Part shown: one piece after another, positions 1-6,749 of the stretch | How the letters are laid out: the number at the start of each line of letters is the position of its first letter | Numbering within the stretch: position 1 is the stretch's first letter | Origin: Rahnella bonaserana | GTDB taxonomy: Bacteria; Pseudomonadota; Gammaproteobacteria; Enterobacterales; Enterobacteriaceae | Direction of reading: 5' to 3' | Length of the DNA stretch: 64,000 nt | NCBI RefSeq assembly: GCF_019049675.1 | Contig: NZ_JAFMOW010000065.1 | Location: 62,001 to 126,000, forward strand | The notes under the pieces: generated by a model | Seen by the model: only the letters and a program-made list of their open reading frames with translations | Databases searched by the model: none | Told to the model about the DNA's origin: nothing | Made by a program: the position numbers and the translations under genes

Positions 1-1
1 G

Positions 2-592
2 AAATGTGAATGGGTTGACACCTCTTTCGACGGGCTGATTGCAGCATTGCAGGCGCGTAAATTTGATGCGATTAACTCGGCGATGAACGTGACAGAAAAA
101 CGTCGTCAGGCGATTGATTTCACTAACGTAATTTACCGCGTACCCAGCAAACTGATTGCGAAGAAAGATTCCGGCCTGCTGCCAACTACCGGGTCGTTGA
201 AAGGCAAGCATATCGGCGTGTTGCAGGGTTCGATTCAGGAAAGCTATGCGCAGGCACACTGGGCACCTGAAGGCGTAGATATTGTGTCATATCAGGATCA
301 GAGCCAGGTGTATCTGGATCTGTCTTCCGGTCGTCTGGACGGGACTTTAGTGCTGGCTCCGGCCGGTCAGAGCGGTTTCCTGTCACGTCCGGACGGTAAA
401 GATTACGGTTTTGTCGGCGACGCCGTGCGTGATGACAAAATCCTTGGCAGCGGTATCGCGTTCGGCCTGCGCAAAGGCGATACCCAGCTGAAAGAGAAGC
501 TGGATACGGCGATCGCTAAAGTGCAAAAAGACGGCGTGGTGAAAGAGCTTTCGAAGAAATACTTTGGCAACATTGATGTCAGTGTGAAGTAA
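2..592 (+). CDS. Periplasmic basic amino-acid binding protein, HisJ/ArgT family (5' end cut off)
   Basis: Solute-binding component of an ABC importer for polar or basic amino acids, expected in the periplasm. The frame is open from base 2, so the signal peptide and first lobe lie outside the window; about 196 residues remain. Visible family hallmarks are the hinge and ligand region around ITEKR-like NVTEKRRQAIDFT, the stretch LKGKHIGVLQGSIQESY, and the C-terminal ELSKKYFG. The match in order and spacing to the C-terminal two thirds of HisJ/ArgT is close. An Asp that contacts ligand in the HisJ second lobe falls in a divergent stretch (RLDGTLVLAPAG), so the ligand cannot be named. No permease or ATPase gene follows. 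Confidence 0.85.
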   Translation, partial: KCEWVDTSFDGLIAALQARKFDAINSAMNVTEKRRQAIDFTNVIYRVPSKLIAKKDSGLLPTTGSLKGKHIGVLQGSIQESYAQAHWAPEGVDIVSYQDQSQVYLDLSSGRLDGTLVLAPAGQSGFLSRPDGKDYGFVGDAVRDDKILGSGIAFGLRKGDTQLKEKLDTAIAKVQKDGVVKELSKKYFGNIDVSVK

Positions 593-704
593 CGCCGTCA
601 GGAAGACAGGTTTTGCTTTTGCTCCTTTGAAGGAGGAGTCTGGGAGGGAGTTTTAAGGGCTAAAACCTTATCAAAGAAAACTTCAACTCATTGATTTTTA
701 TTTA

Positions 705-740
705 ATACCCCACCCCAGCCCTCCCCTTCGCAGGGGAGGG
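705..740. repeat. GC-rich hairpin repeat, copy 1
   Basis: A C-rich tract followed by the hairpin CCCTCCCC-TTCGCA-GGGGAGGG. A near-identical sequence in the same orientation lies at 3276-3310, including the leading ATACCCCACCCCA. The two copies bracket the accessory segment with the Ner-like gene and the CRISPR loci. It resembles dispersed REP-like intergenic palindromes of enterobacteria, and it could also act as a transcription terminator. Copy number in the genome is unknown. Confidence 0.7.
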
Positions 741-754
741 AGCCGTTCTCAGTT

Positions 755-967
755 TTAATTAATTTCGGTGTACCGGCTCGGCCAGATGGTTTCGGCTTTG
801 ACGCCAATCGCTTCAGCGATCAGTCTTTCGCCTTTCGGCCATTTGCGGGTTAAGGCATTTGAGAGCGTCGAAGAGCTTAAACCGGCGCGGCGTGAGACTG
901 CCGCTATTGTAGTGCCCTTCTTTTTGATTGCCGCAATGATATCGGCCTGATGCCAGTCTTTGTTCAT
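755..967 (-). CDS. Ner/Nlp-like helix-turn-helix DNA-binding protein (SfsB family)
   Basis: A 70-residue protein that is almost entirely one helix-turn-helix domain. It has the family pattern DWHQADIIAAIKKKGTTI, then AAVSRRAGLSSSTLSNAL, then the closing IWPSRY motif typical of Ner of phage Mu and of Nlp/SfsB. Such proteins bind short operators and often repress their own promoter. Its start overlaps the stop of the upstream gene (964-1353) by four bases, so the two are probably translated together. A paralogue sits at 12074-12349 with about two thirds of residues identical by eye. The function here is not known; a phage origin is possible. Confidence 0.85.
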   Translation of the reverse strand: MNKDWHQADIIAAIKKKGTTIAAVSRRAGLSSSTLSNALTRKWPKGERLIAEAIGVKAETIWPSRYTEIN

Positions 968-1353
968 GCGATCACCTCACCGGAGGCATACAGCGAGCAG
1001 CGCAGCATCTCGAACCGTTCCCACAAGATATACGTGATGATCTCTTTTATCTTTCTGTCATGCAGCGTCATCAGGGTGAAATTCAGCGCCATGCACTGAT
1101 CGCAAAGTTCATCAGGTTCGAGATCGGCGTAATCAAATAAGCCGTCGTCCATCGGGATCCCCAAATTCTTGCGGTGCTCGGGAATGGGTTGCGATAACGT
1201 CGCTTCAAGGTATTCGAGCTCGTTTTGCAGCATGATGCACAGCAGATCCTGCGAACCTCTGTTTTGCGGGTTCACCAGTGCATTCGCCAGCAAACGGCAA
1301 CGATCAGTGAGTGTCCATGAATCCGGGGATGTGTCTTTAGTACGTATTTCCAT
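964..1353 (-). CDS. Unknown 129-residue protein co-transcribed with a Ner-like regulator
   Basis: I do not recognise this family. The frame extends to 1377, but the start at 1353 (MEIRTKD) has a strong AAAGGAGA ribosome site about eight bases upstream and is preferred. The product is acidic, contains Cys pairs in DELCDQC, and appears largely helical and soluble, with no signal peptide or membrane segment. It overlaps the Ner-like gene by four bases (ATGA), which implies translational coupling. A GGTAAC/GTTACC palindrome lies just upstream. The arrangement of operator, unknown gene and Ner-like gene resembles small regulatory modules of phages, but no function can be assigned. Confidence 0.7.
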   Translation of the reverse strand: MEIRTKDTSPDSWTLTDRCRLLANALVNPQNRGSQDLLCIMLQNELEYLEATLSQPIPEHRKNLGIPMDDGLFDYADLEPDELCDQCMALNFTLMTLHDRKIKEIITYILWERFEMLRCSLYASGEVIA

Positions 1354-1369
1354 CACAAATTCTCCTTTA

Positions 1370-1385
1370 GGTAACAATAGTTACC
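1370..1385. promoter_or_regulatory. Candidate operator GGTAAC-AATA-GTTACC
   Basis: A perfect inverted repeat with 6-base arms lies 17 bases upstream of the start at 1353. Further single copies of GGTAAC or GTTACC occur near 1410, 1442 and 1857. The position fits an operator for the Ner-like protein encoded by the same unit, but this is inferred from location only. Confidence 0.4.
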
Positions 1386-1693
1386 ACCGGAGTTCCTAAG
1401 CCCGCAGGTGGTAACTCAGACAAGGTTAGGAATCGGCCAAAGGTTACCGACCAGCCAAAAGGCTGCCCCGCCTGAGTCACCAGAACGTCATAATGCAGTA
1501 TTGAAACTACTTTATAAAGTTGAGACTAAGCGCCGACACGATGAACGTGCCACCTTTATGCACAGGTTCCTAAGCCCGGCTGCGGATTTTGCCGCAGCGA
1601 GCAGACAATAACTGGATATCCACACATTAAAAATGGGCAAATCGTGGAGATGAGATACTGCTTCCAGGGAGTTTTTATGGTTTGCAGTAATTT
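1386..1693. other. Gene-poor stretch with a 12-base direct repeat and a hairpin
   Basis: GTTCCTAAGCCC occurs at 1392-1403 and again at 1566-1577. A hairpin GCTGCGG/CCGCAGC follows at 1579-1598. Between the direct repeats one frame reads GNSDKVRNRPKVTDQPKGCP before a stop, and another is open as a 67-residue GTG-started frame (1408-1611). The TDQPKGCP pattern recalls short frames seen near ash-type genes of enterobacterial prophages; this is from memory and weak. I see no convincing gene. Confidence 0.3.
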
Positions 1694-1721
1694 GCAAGCG
1701 GCTGCCTGTACGGCAATGAAC
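1694..1721 (-). CRISPR. Solitary degenerate CRISPR repeat
   Basis: The last 21 bases match the repeat of the array at 2564-3127 except for one change (GGCAATGAAC for GGCAGTGAAC). The first seven bases are unrelated (GCAAGCG instead of TTTCTAA). Read on the minus strand, the repeat is intact next to the leader and decayed at its distal end, as is usual for terminal repeats. The sequence beside it at 1722-1855 is homologous to the leader of the main array. Confidence 0.8.
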
Positions 1722-1855
1722 AGTTAGGTTTTCAGTTTTACGCTTTAAACCGCAAAAGGTTATCCCTTTTTTGGCAGAAACATCCTCTTTTTGAATGGAT
1801 AATTCAGTGATTTGAAATCAATGAATTAGCGATAGCATAAAAAGAGGCGTACCTG
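1722..1855 (-). promoter_or_regulatory. CRISPR leader paralogue
   Basis: The sequence matches base for base over long stretches with the leader at 3128-3262: shared blocks are TTTTCAG, TTTACGCTTT, GCAAAAG, TTATCCCTTT, CCTCTTTTT, TGATT, AAATCAATGA, TTAG and AAAAAGAGG in the same order. It abuts the lone repeat at 1694-1721 exactly as the other leader abuts its first repeat. A leader normally drives pre-crRNA transcription and directs spacer acquisition. Confidence 0.75.
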
Positions 1856-2008
1856 AAGGTAACTAAGTTTGTAGGCGTAATTTGACGATGATTTACTTAT
1901 CGGTCCGTTGTACTAACATTCTGAAAAATAATAATTTGAATGCCAAAACACAAATGTTTGCTATTTAAATGGCTAGCCTGCTGTTTCATCCAATTGAGGG
2001 CAAATGAA

Positions 2009-2494
2009 ATGGCAATTCCAGCTTATTTGTGGTTAAAGGACGGCCGTAAGGATCCGATGAGGTTTTTAATATTGCGGCTATTACTCTCGGGCATAACCAC
2101 GAATTCAATGGCAGCAAATATTGACTGGCCGGTCGCTTTAAAGGGGATTACCGCCGGGGAACAATTTTGGCTGGATAAAGTTCCCAAACTGGCCGCCATC
2201 GCTGACGTAAAGCAATCACAAGACGTCGAAACTGCTTTATCGTCGGCACTGTCAACAAACACCGCCGGTGCGCTGAAGACACTTGAGGTTATTGATTCCC
2301 ATGATTGGCCTCATTTGGTTGGCACTGACCTGGTTTGTATGGGACCCATAAATAAATCAGCAGCTGAAATTGAGGCGTTTTATCAAAGAACGCGCCTGTC
2401 TTTGCTGAGTACTGATAAAGGTGCGGTTTGCCTTTGGGTTCTCGAAGCCACCTATGAGGAGTGGAAAGCGGGCAACAACAAACTGAAAAAGTAA
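2009..2494 (+). CDS. Exported protein of unknown function with an Hcp N-terminal graft
   Basis: The frame is open from 1940, but the best upstream start is ATG 2009, with GAGGG eight bases before it. It begins MAIPAYLWLKD, the N-terminus of T6SS Hcp proteins, and then departs completely. An internal ATG at 2057, preceded by AAGGA, begins MRFLILRLLLSG and a typical signal peptide with probable cleavage after NSMA. The mature part (about 126 residues) has two Cys (VCMG, VCLW) and the pattern EIEAFYQRT. I read this as a periplasmic protein gene fused by deletion to the start of an hcp gene. Small exported proteins downstream of hcp are often effector immunity proteins, so that is one possible role, not shown. 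It lies between two CRISPR leaders. Confidence 0.6.
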   Translation: MAIPAYLWLKDGRKDPMRFLILRLLLSGITTNSMAANIDWPVALKGITAGEQFWLDKVPKLAAIADVKQSQDVETALSSALSTNTAGALKTLEVIDSHDWPHLVGTDLVCMGPINKSAAEIEAFYQRTRLSLLSTDKGAVCLWVLEATYEEWKAGNNKLKK

Positions 2495-2563
2495 TACACC
2501 TTCTGTCAAAGCCCGGTCGGCAGACGGGCTTATTTCAAACGCCCAATATTATTACGCCCAATT

Positions 2564-3127
2564 TTTCTAAGCTGCCTGTACGGCAGTGAACGGTGGCAGC
2601 GTATGCGCACTGCCGCACGAACATTTCTAAGCTGCCTGTACGGCAGTGAACTCTTCGCTGAACTGCTCTAAATCGTTATTCATTTTCTAAGCTGCCTGTA
2701 CGGCAGTGAACAAGCAATGTGGTTTCAAGAACGCCCAGTTGTCTTTCTAAGCTGCCTGTACGGCAGTGAACTTCGCCGGAAGCTAAAAAAACAAAACCCC
2801 CTCTTTCTAAGCTGCCTGTACGGCAGTGAACTGCTGCTGTTGCAGTGCGTTAGCCGTATTTTCTAAGCTGCCTGTACGGCAGTGAACCCGAGCAGCGACA
2901 TCAGCATTGCGCCGTCGAGTTTCTAAGCTGCCTGTACGGCAGTGAACTTTGCAGATGATTTCCTGATGCTGAAATTTCATTTCTAAGCTGCCTGTACGGC
3001 AGTGAACTTGCAGGGTGGCGCAGTAGACAGCGAGTTGGCTTTCTAAGCTGCCTGTACGGCAGTGAACTGCGTTCGTCAGAATCCACAGCTATTATCGGAT
3101 TTCTAAGCTGCCTGTACGGCAGTGAAC
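2564..3127 (-). CRISPR. CRISPR array, 10 repeats and 9 spacers, I-F-like repeat
   Basis: Ten identical 28-base repeats start at 2564, 2624, 2684, 2744, 2804, 2860, 2920, 2980, 3040 and 3100. On the minus strand each begins GTTCACTGCC, contains the palindromic core CTGCCGTACAGGCAG and ends CTTAGAAA, as in subtype I-F repeats of enterobacteria. Spacers are 32 bases except the one at 2832-2859, which is 28. The leader is at 3128-3262, so transcription runs on the minus strand. No cas gene is present within the window, so crRNA processing by Cas6f (Csy4) would need genes located elsewhere. Confidence 0.97.
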
Positions 3128-3262
3128 TGTTGAATTTTCAGGTTTACGCTTTGAACTGCAAAAGATTATCCCTTTATGGGATGAAATACCCTCTTTTTTG
3201 TGTAGCTCGCGTGATTCAGTAAAATCAATGAGTTAGAGATGGCGCAAAAAAGAGGGTCAGTT
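3128..3262 (-). promoter_or_regulatory. Leader of the CRISPR array
   Basis: An AT-rich sequence directly upstream (minus-strand sense) of the first repeat. Its homology to 1722-1855 marks it as a conserved leader. It includes TTATCCCTTT and a CCCTCTTTTT tract paired with AAAAAAGAGGG about 55 bases away, which could form a long stem. Acquisition would occur at the 3127/3128 boundary. Confidence 0.75.
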
Positions 3263-3275
3263 TGAGAGGCCATTT

Positions 3276-3310
3276 ATACCCCACCCCAACCCTCCCCTTC
3301 GCGGGGAGGG
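3276..3310. repeat. GC-rich hairpin repeat, copy 2
   Basis: Same orientation and nearly the same sequence as 705-740 (hairpin CCCTCCCC-TTCGC-GGGGAGGG). It closes the accessory segment on the aphA side. Confidence 0.7.
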
Positions 3311-3354
3311 TGCAGTTCAGCGCCCTGTTTCTTTCATGCGAAGGACGGGGCTGC

Positions 3355-4068
3355 TTAATACTCTGAATTCACAATCACTTCTTCGCCAAACACACCGGCC
3401 TGCGGCAATGGTTTATAGCTTGAGTTGGAGGCGCGCAGTACGCGGATCCCCCTCGCGCTCACGGACTGGGCGGCAGTGATGTCATTGTCAGAATCGCCGT
3501 AAAACATTTTAATCTGCTTGTCTTTCAGCCACTGGACTTTGGTGTTCTGCCCGGCTTTGTCACCGGCGAAAATCACAGGATTCACTTTGTTCTGCGGGAT
3601 CTGGAAATCGTTCTGCAGGGTTTTAGTCACGGTCTCAGTTTTGGTTTCACTGCGTCCCGTCACGAAGTAAATGCTGTCGCCACGCTTGAGATGCATGGCA
3701 ATCAGGCTCTTCGCCACCTCTTTCGGCATGCTGAATTCATCCCAACCGTTATTCATTTTTTCCCAGAACTGCGGGTTCTTCAGATAATCCTGTTTACCCG
3801 GAGAAAACTCGACCTGACCGCGGTAAAAGCCCGGCGAGGAGAACAGCACTGTGTCATCAATATCAAAACCCACTGCCATCGGCGGGCGGCCGTTGAGGCT
3901 GTTTTCAATCTGAGCGACGGACACCCAGTGAATGGGAGCTTGCTGCGCGAGTTGCGCGACATTTACACCCGGATAAAGCGGTGCAGGCGTGGTGTCTTTA
4001 GCGACAGCAGACTGATTCAGGCTGAGCAGCAGGAAGATGGCACTCAGTGCCAGAGGAGTTTTACGCAT
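3355..4068 (-). CDS. aphA: Class B acid phosphatase AphA
   Basis: Periplasmic, metal-dependent, HAD-type acid phosphatase and phosphotransferase acting on nucleotides and other organic phosphomonoesters; the E. coli enzyme is a homotetramer. The 237-residue product begins with a signal peptide ([18 protein letters not shown], cleavage near AVA-KD). The catalytic loop is [15 protein letters not shown], with the two Asp of DxDxT. The second motif is FVTGRS, and a late motif is YGDSDND, which holds the metal ligands. The frame runs on to 4140, but ATG 4068 has AAGGGAT upstream and starts the signal peptide. It is monocistronic, transcribed towards the CRISPR array and divergent from the curA-like gene. 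Confidence 0.95.
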   Translation of the reverse strand: MRKTPLALSAIFLLLSLNQSAVAKDTTPAPLYPGVNVAQLAQQAPIHWVSVAQIENSLNGRPPMAVGFDIDDTVLFSSPGFYRGQVEFSPGKQDYLKNPQFWEKMNNGWDEFSMPKEVAKSLIAMHLKRGDSIYFVTGRSETKTETVTKTLQNDFQIPQNKVNPVIFAGDKAGQNTKVQWLKDKQIKMFYGDSDNDITAAQSVSARGIRVLRASNSSYKPLPQAGVFGEEVIVNSEY

Positions 4069-4339
4069 TCGGATCCCTTTTTTATGCTTATTAATCTTGC
4101 AGATAAAGTGGAGCAACTGGTCAAAAATCTTAACGACCATACCTGCGTAACTTCCAGATTTAAAGGAATTTTCCGGCGGATGTCATAGGAAAAGATGATG
4201 GTCACATTTCCAGGTAAAAGCGTCTGAATTATTCACCCATGGCATAAAGCGCTTGGTTCGAAAACTGTTTAGCGTCCTATACTTATTCCCAATTACGTTA
4301 GCTTTTAACTTTCTTATAAGAAAACGAAAAGGAATGACT

Positions 4340-5377
4340 ATGCCCCAGTTACAGTCTGAAAACCGCCGCATCGTGCTGGCTTCACGTCCTCACGGCAAAC
4401 CTGTCGATGATAATTTCCGTCTGGAAAAATCCCCGTTACCCCAAGCGAAAGACGGCCAGTTACTGCTGCGCACCGTCTGGCTGTCGCTCGACCCGTACAT
4501 GCGCGGACGGATGAGTGACGCGCCTTCGTACGCCGCACCGGTACAAATCGGTGAAGTGATGACCGGTGGTGCGGTTTCGCGCGTTGTTGAATCAAAAAGC
4601 CCGGATTTCAAAGCCGGTGATTTAGTGGTCGGCAGTACCGGATGGCAGGACTATTCCGTGGCCGACGCCAAAGCTGTGAAGAAACTGGAAGGCGCTGCGC
4701 TCAAACAACCTTCCCTCGCGCTCGGCGTTTTAGGCATGCCAGGCTTTACGGCCTTTATGGGTCTGCTGGATATCGGCGAACCTAAACCGGGCGAAACGCT
4801 GGCCGTTGCCGCAGCGACCGGGCCGGTCGGTTCGCTGGTCGGGCAGATTGGTAAAATTAAAGGCTGCCGCGTGGTGGGTATCGCGGGCGGCGAGGAAAAA
4901 TGCCGTTACGCCGTTGAGCATTTCGGGTTCGATGAATGTCTGGATCACCGCGCACCGGATCTGGATAAACGCCTGCAGGCGGCCTGTCCGGACGGTATCG
5001 ACGTGTACTTCGAAAACGTCGGTGGCGCGGTATTCGACGCGGTGCTGCCGCTGCTTAATACCAAAGCACGTGTTCCGGTGTGCGGACTGGTTTCACAGTA
5101 CAACGCGACCGGGCTCAAAGACGGACAAGATCGCCTGTCGCTGCTGACCGGGACTATCCTGAAGAAACGCATGCGCGTGCAGGGCTTTATTATTTTTGAT
5201 GATTACGGCCATCGCTATCCTGAGTTTGCAAAACAGATGAGCGAATGGTTTGAAGCCGGAAAGATCAAATTCCGCGAAGACATTGTGGAAGGATTAGAGA
5301 ACGCGCCGCAGGCATTCTTTGGTCTGCTGGAAGGTAAAAACTTTGGCAAACTGGTTGTTCGTGTCGGTCAGGACTGA
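4340..5377 (+). CDS. curA: NADPH-dependent curcumin reductase-like oxidoreductase (MDR family)
   Basis: A zinc-independent medium-chain dehydrogenase/reductase that reduces activated double bonds of enones with NADPH, in the cytoplasm. The protein has 345 residues, close to E. coli CurA. Visible features are LSLDPYMRGRM near residue 50, the nucleotide-binding stretch AAATGPVGSLVGQIGKIKG, the DVYFENVGG motif and YNATG. ATG 4340 is chosen because AAAAGGA ends six bases before it; ATG 4334 would leave no spacing. It is followed after 39 bases by a DJ-1/PfpI gene and then a PEBP gene on the same strand, a probable operon. The exact substrate is inferred from family only. Confidence 0.85.
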   Translation: MPQLQSENRRIVLASRPHGKPVDDNFRLEKSPLPQAKDGQLLLRTVWLSLDPYMRGRMSDAPSYAAPVQIGEVMTGGAVSRVVESKSPDFKAGDLVVGSTGWQDYSVADAKAVKKLEGAALKQPSLALGVLGMPGFTAFMGLLDIGEPKPGETLAVAAATGPVGSLVGQIGKIKGCRVVGIAGGEEKCRYAVEHFGFDECLDHRAPDLDKRLQAACPDGIDVYFENVGGAVFDAVLPLLNTKARVPVCGLVSQYNATGLKDGQDRLSLLTGTILKKRMRVQGFIIFDDYGHRYPEFAKQMSEWFEAGKIKFREDIVEGLENAPQAFFGLLEGKNFGKLVVRVGQD

Positions 5378-5416
5378 TTTCACTCACTTCAGCTGACGAC
5401 GTCCACAGGAGGTAAC

Positions 5417-6109
5417 ATGAAATTACTGATTGTATTGACATCACACGATAAGCTCGGCGAAACCGGCAAGAAAACCGGCTTCTGGCTGGAAGAGTTCACT
5501 GCACCCTATTATGAATTTCTCGATGCAGGCGCTGAACTGACGCTGGCCTCTCCCAAAGGCGGGCAACCGCCGCTGGATCCAAAAAGTTCTGAGCCGGATG
5601 CCCAGACGGAAACCACGGCACGTTTTCACCAGGATGAGAAAGCCAGACAGGCGCTGGCAAATACCGTGAAACTCAGTGACGTCAGCGCTGATGACTTTGA
5701 TGCAGTTTTCTATCCCGGCGGCCACGGGCCGTTGTGGGATCTGGCAGAAGATGCCCATTCCATTGCGCTGATCGAGGCGTTCTGGAAGGCAGACAAACCG
5801 GTTTCTGCCGTTTGTCATGCACCGGGCGTTCTGCGCAATGTGCTGATTGATGGTACGCCGCTGGTCAAAGACAAACGCGTGACTGGTTTTAGTAACAGCG
5901 AAGAAGACGCCGTCGGCCTGACTCATATCGTCCCCTTCCTGGTCGAAGATGAGCTGAAGAAAAACGGCGGCGATTACAGCAAAGCCGCTGACTGGCGTCC
6001 TTATGCCATCACCGACGGTAAGCTTATCACCGGCCAGAATCCGGCCTCTTCCAAAGCCGTCGCGCAGGCCCTGCTGAAAATGCTGGGCGGGGCTGAAATC
6101 AGCAAGTAA
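5417..6109 (+). CDS. DJ-1/PfpI family protein (class I glutamine amidotransferase-like)
   Basis: A 230-residue cytoplasmic protein of the DJ-1/PfpI superfamily. The nucleophile elbow AVCHAPG places the reactive cysteine at residue 133, followed by His. The N-terminal TGFWLEEF includes the conserved Glu, and YPGGHGPLWD is the family loop. Relatives include Hsp31-like glyoxalases, which turn methylglyoxal into lactate without cofactor, and deglycases, whose activity is disputed. AGGAGG lies just before the start. Its place between a curA-like reductase and a PEBP gene suggests a role in removing reactive carbonyls; this is an inference from context. Confidence 0.85.
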   Translation: MKLLIVLTSHDKLGETGKKTGFWLEEFTAPYYEFLDAGAELTLASPKGGQPPLDPKSSEPDAQTETTARFHQDEKARQALANTVKLSDVSADDFDAVFYPGGHGPLWDLAEDAHSIALIEAFWKADKPVSAVCHAPGVLRNVLIDGTPLVKDKRVTGFSNSEEDAVGLTHIVPFLVEDELKKNGGDYSKAADWRPYAITDGKLITGQNPASSKAVAQALLKMLGGAEISK

Positions 6110-6145
6110 TCTGCGGATACCCCTTCACCAAAAAATGAGGATTTT

Positions 6146-6628
6146 ATGGCATTTACACTGACCAGTAATGATTTGCGCGATGGCGAAAAAATGCCGGAAA
6201 CGCAGGTTTTTAACGGCATGGGCTACAACGGCGACAACCTGTCGCCGCATCTGGCCTGGTCCGGCGCCCCGGAAGGCACCAAAAGTTTTGTGATAACCGT
6301 TTATGACCCCGATGCACCGACAGGCTCCGGCTGGTGGCACTGGGGCGTAGCGAATATTCCGGCTGACGTCACCGAATTGCCGCAAGGCGCAGGCTCCGGG
6401 AAAGGCGGTTTACCTGCCGGTGCCGTTCAGACCCGCACAGACTTCGGCAAAGCCGGTTATGGCGGCGCAGCACCTCCGCAGGGCGAACACCATCACTATC
6501 ATTTCACCGTTTACGCCATCGATACAGAAACGCTGGAAGTGGATGAAAATTCCTCCGGCGCATATCTTGGCTTCAATGTGCATTTCCATACTCTCGGCAA
6601 AGCATCACTGACAGTGATATACAGCTGA
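6146..6628 (+). CDS. YbhB/YbcL-family PEBP protein
   Basis: A 160-residue phosphatidylethanolamine-binding (Raf kinase inhibitor-like) protein. It shows the ligand-pocket signature YDPDAPTGSGWWHW and the later GEHHHYHFTVYA, as in E. coli YbhB and YbcL. There is no signal peptide, so it is expected in the cytoplasm. Bacterial members bind small anionic ligands, but their role is poorly known. It is the last gene of the probable three-gene unit, 36 bases after the DJ-1 gene. In E. coli, ybhB is next to ybhC, as here, so it is probably the orthologue. Confidence 0.85.
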   Translation: MAFTLTSNDLRDGEKMPETQVFNGMGYNGDNLSPHLAWSGAPEGTKSFVITVYDPDAPTGSGWWHWGVANIPADVTELPQGAGSGKGGLPAGAVQTRTDFGKAGYGGAAPPQGEHHHYHFTVYAIDTETLEVDENSSGAYLGFNVHFHTLGKASLTVIYS

Positions 6629-6749
6629 TTCCTGTGGTATAAAAGACGCAGAAAAGGTGGTCAGTTTTACTGGCCACCGTTTTTTTATTGCGGCGATGAC
6701 CGCAACATTGAAAAAAAGAACAATCTTCTTCATCAAGGAGTCAGTCACA

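Noticed and set aside
1408-1611. 67-residue GTG-started frame in the Ner-like locus
   Set aside because: No convincing ribosome site and no firm family match; kept only as part of the region description.
2652-2683. A spacer whose complement reads like the start of a protein (MNNDLEQFSE)
   Set aside because: Spacers are phage or plasmid fragments, so a coding look is expected; no target can be named without a search.
2901-3086. Open frame with repeated SSLPYRQLR
   Set aside because: It is a translation of CRISPR repeats and spacers.
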